Shown here one piece after another: positions 22,736 to 25,526 of a stretch of DNA of 25,526 nucleotides. The translations under genes were made by a program, and so were the position numbers. Position 1 is the first letter of the stretch. Every line of letters starts with the position of its first letter. Location: positions 1-25,526 of IMG/VR virus record IMGVR_UViG_3300040806_002074; one strand, written 5' to 3'. Origin of the DNA: a virus. Below the pieces are notes generated by a model that saw nothing but the letters and a program-made list of their open reading frames with translations, was not told where the DNA came from and searched no databases.

Positions 22736-22789
22736 CTAAAGAGAAGTGGAGCATATATGAAATTGAAAAAATGGAGACCCACGCAATGA
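22676..22789 (+). CDS. Candidate short leader ORF (37 aa) coupled to the replication gene
   Basis: ATG 22676 is preceded by GGAG (22663-22666) with nine bases of spacing. The product begins MFALAWFLLSRVACRLFGR, a hydrophobic helix, and ends in a basic tail (MKLKKWRPTQ). A second in-frame ATG at 22757 also has GGAG five bases upstream, so the tail alone could be made. The TGA stop overlaps ATG 22786 of the replication gene as ATGA, the usual layout for translational coupling. It may be a coupling leader, a tiny membrane peptide, or chance; it is too short to decide by composition. Confidence 0.38.
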   Translation: MFALAWFLLSRVACRLFGRTLKRSGAYMKLKKWRPTQ

Positions 22790-23517
22790 GCGGGTGGATT
22801 CGCTTGCATCGTGGGTGGCGCGACTGTGGCGCGTTTAGCTGCGAGCCTGCATCAGAACGAGAGGCTTGGGTTCACTTACTAGAGACGGCTGCTTGGAAGC
22901 CAATGATCCGCAGATGCGGCAAGGGTGATGTCGTTGAGGTTGCCCGAGGTCAACTGCATACTGCAGAAAGAACTCTTGCCAGAATGTGGCAGTGGGACAG
23001 GAAGCGCGTGAAGCGTTTTCTAAAACGCCTCGAAAAATATTCCATGATCTCGCAAAAAACGGGACCATCCGGAAACCTGATAACGATCTGTAATTACGAC
23101 GAATATCAGACCGAGGGGACCATCGATGGGACCATCAATGGGACCATTCAAGGACCATCCGAGGACCATCCGAGGACCACACAAGAAGAAAGGAAAGAAA
23201 GAAAAGAAGGGAAAGAAGAAAAGAATACTAGTTTTTATGAGTTCGAAGGGGCCGTCATTCGACTTAGTTCGAAACACTTCAGCGAGTGGAAGAAGGTGTA
23301 CAGCGCAATCCCCGATCTCAGGTCGGAGCTTTATTCACTCGATGCGTGGTGGCAAGGACAGCCTGACGCACGGAAGAAAAACTGGTTCAACGCATCGAAG
23401 GGAATGCTTAACGCAAAGCAGCAAGAGATCAGGAAGCAGGAGCGTGCAAGAAGCTCGTCCTTGTCTCGACTTGCTGCTGAGGCAAAACAGTACGCTGGCG
23501 ATGGAGGCCATGAATGA
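22786..23517 (+). CDS. Phage replication initiator (lambda-O-like, winged-helix N-terminus)
   Basis: A 243-aa protein starting at ATG 22786, with GGAG nine bases upstream; ATG 22771 is in frame but lacks a site. Residues 1-105 form a winged-helix region (WIRLHRGWRD..., VARGQLHTAERTLARMWQWD, KRVKRFLKRLEKYSMI, then NLITICNYDEYQ) typical of phage replisome-organiser proteins. Residues 110-148 are a polar linker encoded by DNA repeats and a purine tract. Residues 150-243 are a helical region with W-rich LYSLDAWWQGQPDARKKNWF, likely to contact the helicase. The following primase-helicase gene overlaps by ATGA, as expected for an initiator-helicase pair. Confidence 0.72.
   Translation: MSGWIRLHRGWRDCGAFSCEPASEREAWVHLLETAAWKPMIRRCGKGDVVEVARGQLHTAERTLARMWQWDRKRVKRFLKRLEKYSMISQKTGPSGNLITICNYDEYQTEGTIDGTINGTIQGPSEDHPRTTQEERKERKEGKEEKNTSFYEFEGAVIRLSSKHFSEWKKVYSAIPDLRSELYSLDAWWQGQPDARKKNWFNASKGMLNAKQQEIRKQERARSSSLSRLAAEAKQYAGDGGHE
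23116..23184 (+). repeat. Iteron-like tandem repeat inside the replication gene (candidate origin)
   Basis: Six consecutive units with core GGACCAT: starts at 23116, 23128, 23140 (12-bp units GGGACCATC-AT type) and 23152, 23163, 23174 (11-bp units GGACCATCCGA type, the last degenerate). A seventh isolated copy, GGGACCATCC, is at 23061-23070. The units encode the linker of the initiator. The arrangement resembles lambda ori, where iterons lie inside gene O. Confidence 0.6.
23183..23225 (+). repeat. Pure purine tract next to the iterons (possible unwinding element)
   Basis: Forty-three consecutive A/G bases with no pyrimidine, A-rich, directly after the iteron array and followed by an AT-rich stretch to about 23240. 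It encodes a Lys/Glu-rich linker. Easily melted or triplex-prone DNA beside iterons is what an origin needs; it may instead only reflect selection for a charged linker. Confidence 0.5.
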
Positions 23518-25340
23518 ACGTGTCGGATATATCAGCGCGTCTTAACGACTCGCTCCTCGCTACCTTAAGACACCTCTTACCCGCTGGGGTAATACAGGGA
23601 TCGGAGTACTGTGTAGGCGGAATAGGCGGCGAGAAGGGGCAATCCCTTCGCATCCACATGTCGGGTAATAAGGCTGGCGTCTGGAGTGACTTCGCCAGCG
23701 GAGAGAGCGGCGGAGACCTGCTCGATCTTTGGGCCGCCGTTCGCGGACTGCAGCTTGTCGATGCAATCGACGAGGCTCGCGGCTGGCTTGGTGTAGAGCG
23801 CCCCAAGTTCGTAGCCCCGACAAAAGAATACAAAGCACCCATCAAGCCGGAAGGGTTGCGCAGGCTAGATGCGACTCCGGTTGAGCGTTACTTGTCCGAT
23901 GAGCGTGGGATCAGCGCAGACACAGCAAAAGCCTTTCGCATTGCTGCGGATGGCGACCGTGTCTTGTTCCCCTTCATAGACCCGCAGGGTGAAACTCGGA
24001 TGATCAAGTTCCGCGATATCAACGACAAGAAAAAGCAGGGCCCGACGTCGGCTGGGCAAATGCCGATCTTGTTTGGATGGCAGGCGGTTGACGCTAACGC
24101 CCGAGAGGTATGGATAGTCGAGGGCGAGTTCGACGCAATGGCGGCCCACCAGATGGGCGTGTCGGCATTGTCGGTACCCTTCGGGGGAGGCAAGGGCGCA
24201 AAACAACAGTGGATCGAGAACGAGTACGACAACCTCGACCGTTTCGAAACCATCGTGCTGGCAATGGATATGGACGACGAGGGAGAGCTGGCCGCTCGCG
24301 AGATCGCAGAGCGCCTCGGCCTGCACCGGTGTGTTAGGGTAACGCTGCCAAAGAAAGACCTAAACGACTGTCTCCTTGAGGGAGATGACGTCGCAGCAAT
24401 TAGAGGGACGGGGAAGGGATACGACCCCGATGAATTGAAATGTGCCACCGAATACCGAGAAGACATCTTGAAGGAGCTCTTCAACAGCGAAGAGGACACA
24501 AGAGGATTTGCTCCGCTTTTGAGGGGCTTCGACCGGAAGTTCCGATTCAGGGATGCAGAACTGATAATCTTGAACGGGATCAACGGGCACGGCAAAAGCC
24601 AGTTGGCGGGGCAGTTTAGCCTCGACGCAATGGCTCAGTCCAAGCGCGTTTGCATAGCCTCTATGGAAATGCCGGCCCGCCGCCTTCTTACTAGGCTCAC
24701 GAAGCAGGCTGGAGGTGTTGAAGAGGGTAGCCAGACTGAAAGCTTCGCGAACACAATCATCGATTGGTACGCAGAAAAGCTGTGGCTCTTCGACCTTGTC
24801 GGTACAGCCAAGACAAAACGAATGCTCGAGGTGTTTCAGTACGCGCGTCGCCGATATGGGATCGAGGTTTTCATCATCGACAACATGTCGAAGTGCGGCA
24901 TCGGTGACGACGACTACACCGGACAGAAGGCTTTTATGGAAGAGCTTTGCGACTTCAAAAACACGACTGCGACTACCGTGTTCCTTGTCACACACTCACG
25001 CAAAGGCGAGAATGAAGACAGTCCAACGGGCAAGATGGACGTTAAGGGCAGTGGGTCTATCACCGACCTTGCAGACTCTGTTCTCACGATATGGAGAAAC
25101 AAGCGCAAAGAAAAGAAGATTGCCGACCTTAAGTTCGAGGGCGAGGAGGTGCCGGAAGAGATTGAGTTCGAGCCCGACTCCGTTATTTTTTGTAGCAAGC
25201 AGCGCAATGGGGAGTGGGAAGGAACCGTCGGAACATACTGGTCTGCAGGCGCAATGCAGTTTAAGAACGCGCCCAAAGAGCAGGCCCGCCAGTACGTCGC
25301 CTACACAAAACCGCAGGTAAAAGAGGAGAGTTATATATGA
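23514..25340 (+). CDS. Primase-helicase (TOPRIM plus SF4 DnaB/Twinkle-like helicase)
   Basis: A 608-aa protein; ATG 23514 overlaps the initiator stop. The N-terminal region (about 20-92) keeps the W.DF.SGESGGDLLDLW pattern of a primase zinc-finger domain but has only one Cys, so the zinc site seems lost. The TOPRIM domain spans about 198-290: VEGEFDAMA (Glu203/Glu205) and AMDMDDEGE (Asp252, Asp254). The helicase has Walker A GINGHGKS (355-362), Walker B FIIDN (Asp456), LVTHSRKGE with sensor His494, and SKQRNGE with putative arginine finger Arg564. This is the T7 gp4/Twinkle arrangement: it unwinds the fork as a hexamer and may prime the lagging strand. Whether it primes without zinc ligands is uncertain. 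Confidence 0.9.
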   Translation: MNVSDISARLNDSLLATLRHLLPAGVIQGSEYCVGGIGGEKGQSLRIHMSGNKAGVWSDFASGESGGDLLDLWAAVRGLQLVDAIDEARGWLGVERPKFVAPTKEYKAPIKPEGLRRLDATPVERYLSDERGISADTAKAFRIAADGDRVLFPFIDPQGETRMIKFRDINDKKKQGPTSAGQMPILFGWQAVDANAREVWIVEGEFDAMAAHQMGVSALSVPFGGGKGAKQQWIENEYDNLDRFETIVLAMDMDDEGELAAREIAERLGLHRCVRVTLPKKDLNDCLLEGDDVAAIRGTGKGYDPDELKCATEYREDILKELFNSEEDTRGFAPLLRGFDRKFRFRDAELIILNGINGHGKSQLAGQFSLDAMAQSKRVCIASMEMPARRLLTRLTKQAGGVEEGSQTESFANTIIDWYAEKLWLFDLVGTAKTKRMLEVFQYARRRYGIEVFIIDNMSKCGIGDDDYTGQKAFMEELCDFKNTTATTVFLVTHSRKGENEDSPTGKMDVKGSGSITDLADSVLTIWRNKRKEKKIADLKFEGEEVPEEIEFEPDSVIFCSKQRNGEWEGTVGTYWSAGAMQFKNAPKEQARQYVAYTKPQVKEESYI

Positions 25341-25526
25341 CGGAAGAAAAGTTTGCCGAGTCGATCCGCGAGGTGGCAAAGATGCTGCGACAGGCGGAGG
25401 TCGACGTCGCTATAACCGAAGCCGACCTTAAGCGGGAGGTGGCAAAGATGATGGTCAAGGCAGAGATCGAGGGGAACAAGAGCGCTGTGTCCCAGTCTCG
25501 CTATGCAGATGAGTGCGACAGCGTCT
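25337..25526 (+). CDS. 5' part of a gene following the primase-helicase
   Basis: ATG 25337 overlaps the primase-helicase stop (ATGA) with GAGGAG eight bases upstream. Sixty-three residues are visible before the window ends: MTEEKFAESIREVAKMLRQA, then EVDVAITEADLKREVAKMMV, a helical Glu/Lys/Ala-rich start with heptad spacing. No family recognised. By coupling it belongs to the replication operon. Confidence 0.6.
   Translation, partial: MTEEKFAESIREVAKMLRQAEVDVAITEADLKREVAKMMVKAEIEGNKSAVSQSRYADECDSV

Noticed and set aside
23116-23184. CRISPR-like array
   Set aside because: Units are 11-12 bp with no spacers and are part of a coding sequence; iterons explain them better.
24715-25320. 201-aa + strand frame within the primase-helicase gene
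   Set aside because: It overlaps the conserved helicase motifs of the real frame and has Arg/Ser-rich shadow composition with no good ribosome site.

Overview
The window is part of a tailed-phage or prophage genome of moderate GC content. The virion genes are tightly packed on the + strand, followed by an integrase/recombination block on the - strand and a replication block on the + strand. The virion genes match the end of a short-tailed (podovirus-like) morphogenesis cluster: a nozzle-like tail protein, a long fibre, a fibre chaperone, and several small internal (ejection-type) proteins that precede one gigantic polyvalent protein. The host cannot be fixed from sequence alone; a Gram-negative, possibly aquatic proteobacterium is my best guess. 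Terminase, portal, capsid and lysis genes are not in the window, so it is a fragment.

Layout. 3-134: the end of an unidentified structural gene. 202-9099: eight co-directional virion genes with start/stop overlaps or short gaps. They encode the nozzle-like protein, a 1076-aa fibre with FN3, lambda-Stf-like Ala/Ser coiled coil, DUF1983-like and C-terminal beta regions, a fibre-assembly chaperone, a GNAT-like protein, two paralogous internal proteins, a third Ala-rich internal protein and a coiled-coil virion protein. 9119-19006: a single 3295-aa gene built of a membrane-active N-terminal third, an HEAFH metallopeptidase module, three further enzyme-like modules and a C-terminal LPD38-type region. 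The modules are separated by five copies of a short motif, [QR]-Y-S-[GA]-R.

19005-22457 is a leftward block. In transcription order it holds a DUF1071-type annealing protein, a YqaJ exonuclease, a 57-aa ribbon-helix-helix protein, an SSB-like protein ending in DDDIPF, a strong terminator, a 56-aa membrane protein, a 116-aa unknown, a tyrosine integrase and a second strong terminator. 22458-22785 is the divergent control region, with a 20-bp dyad operator candidate and a structured leader carrying a short hydrophobic ORF. 22786-25340 encodes a lambda-O-like replication protein, whose gene holds six iteron-like repeats followed by a pure purine tract, and a TOPRIM-SF4 primase-helicase. A last gene runs off the end.

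How it works together (inference): the leftward genes give an annealing/exonuclease/SSB recombination set plus an integrase, so the element is temperate or recently so. The rightward genes would start replication at an origin inside the initiator gene. The internal proteins and the giant protein would be packaged and delivered with the DNA. The most unusual features are the motif-delimited modular organisation of the giant protein, a well-formed second reading frame nested in one of its linkers, the iteron array, and the terminator that sits between the recombination genes and the integrase.
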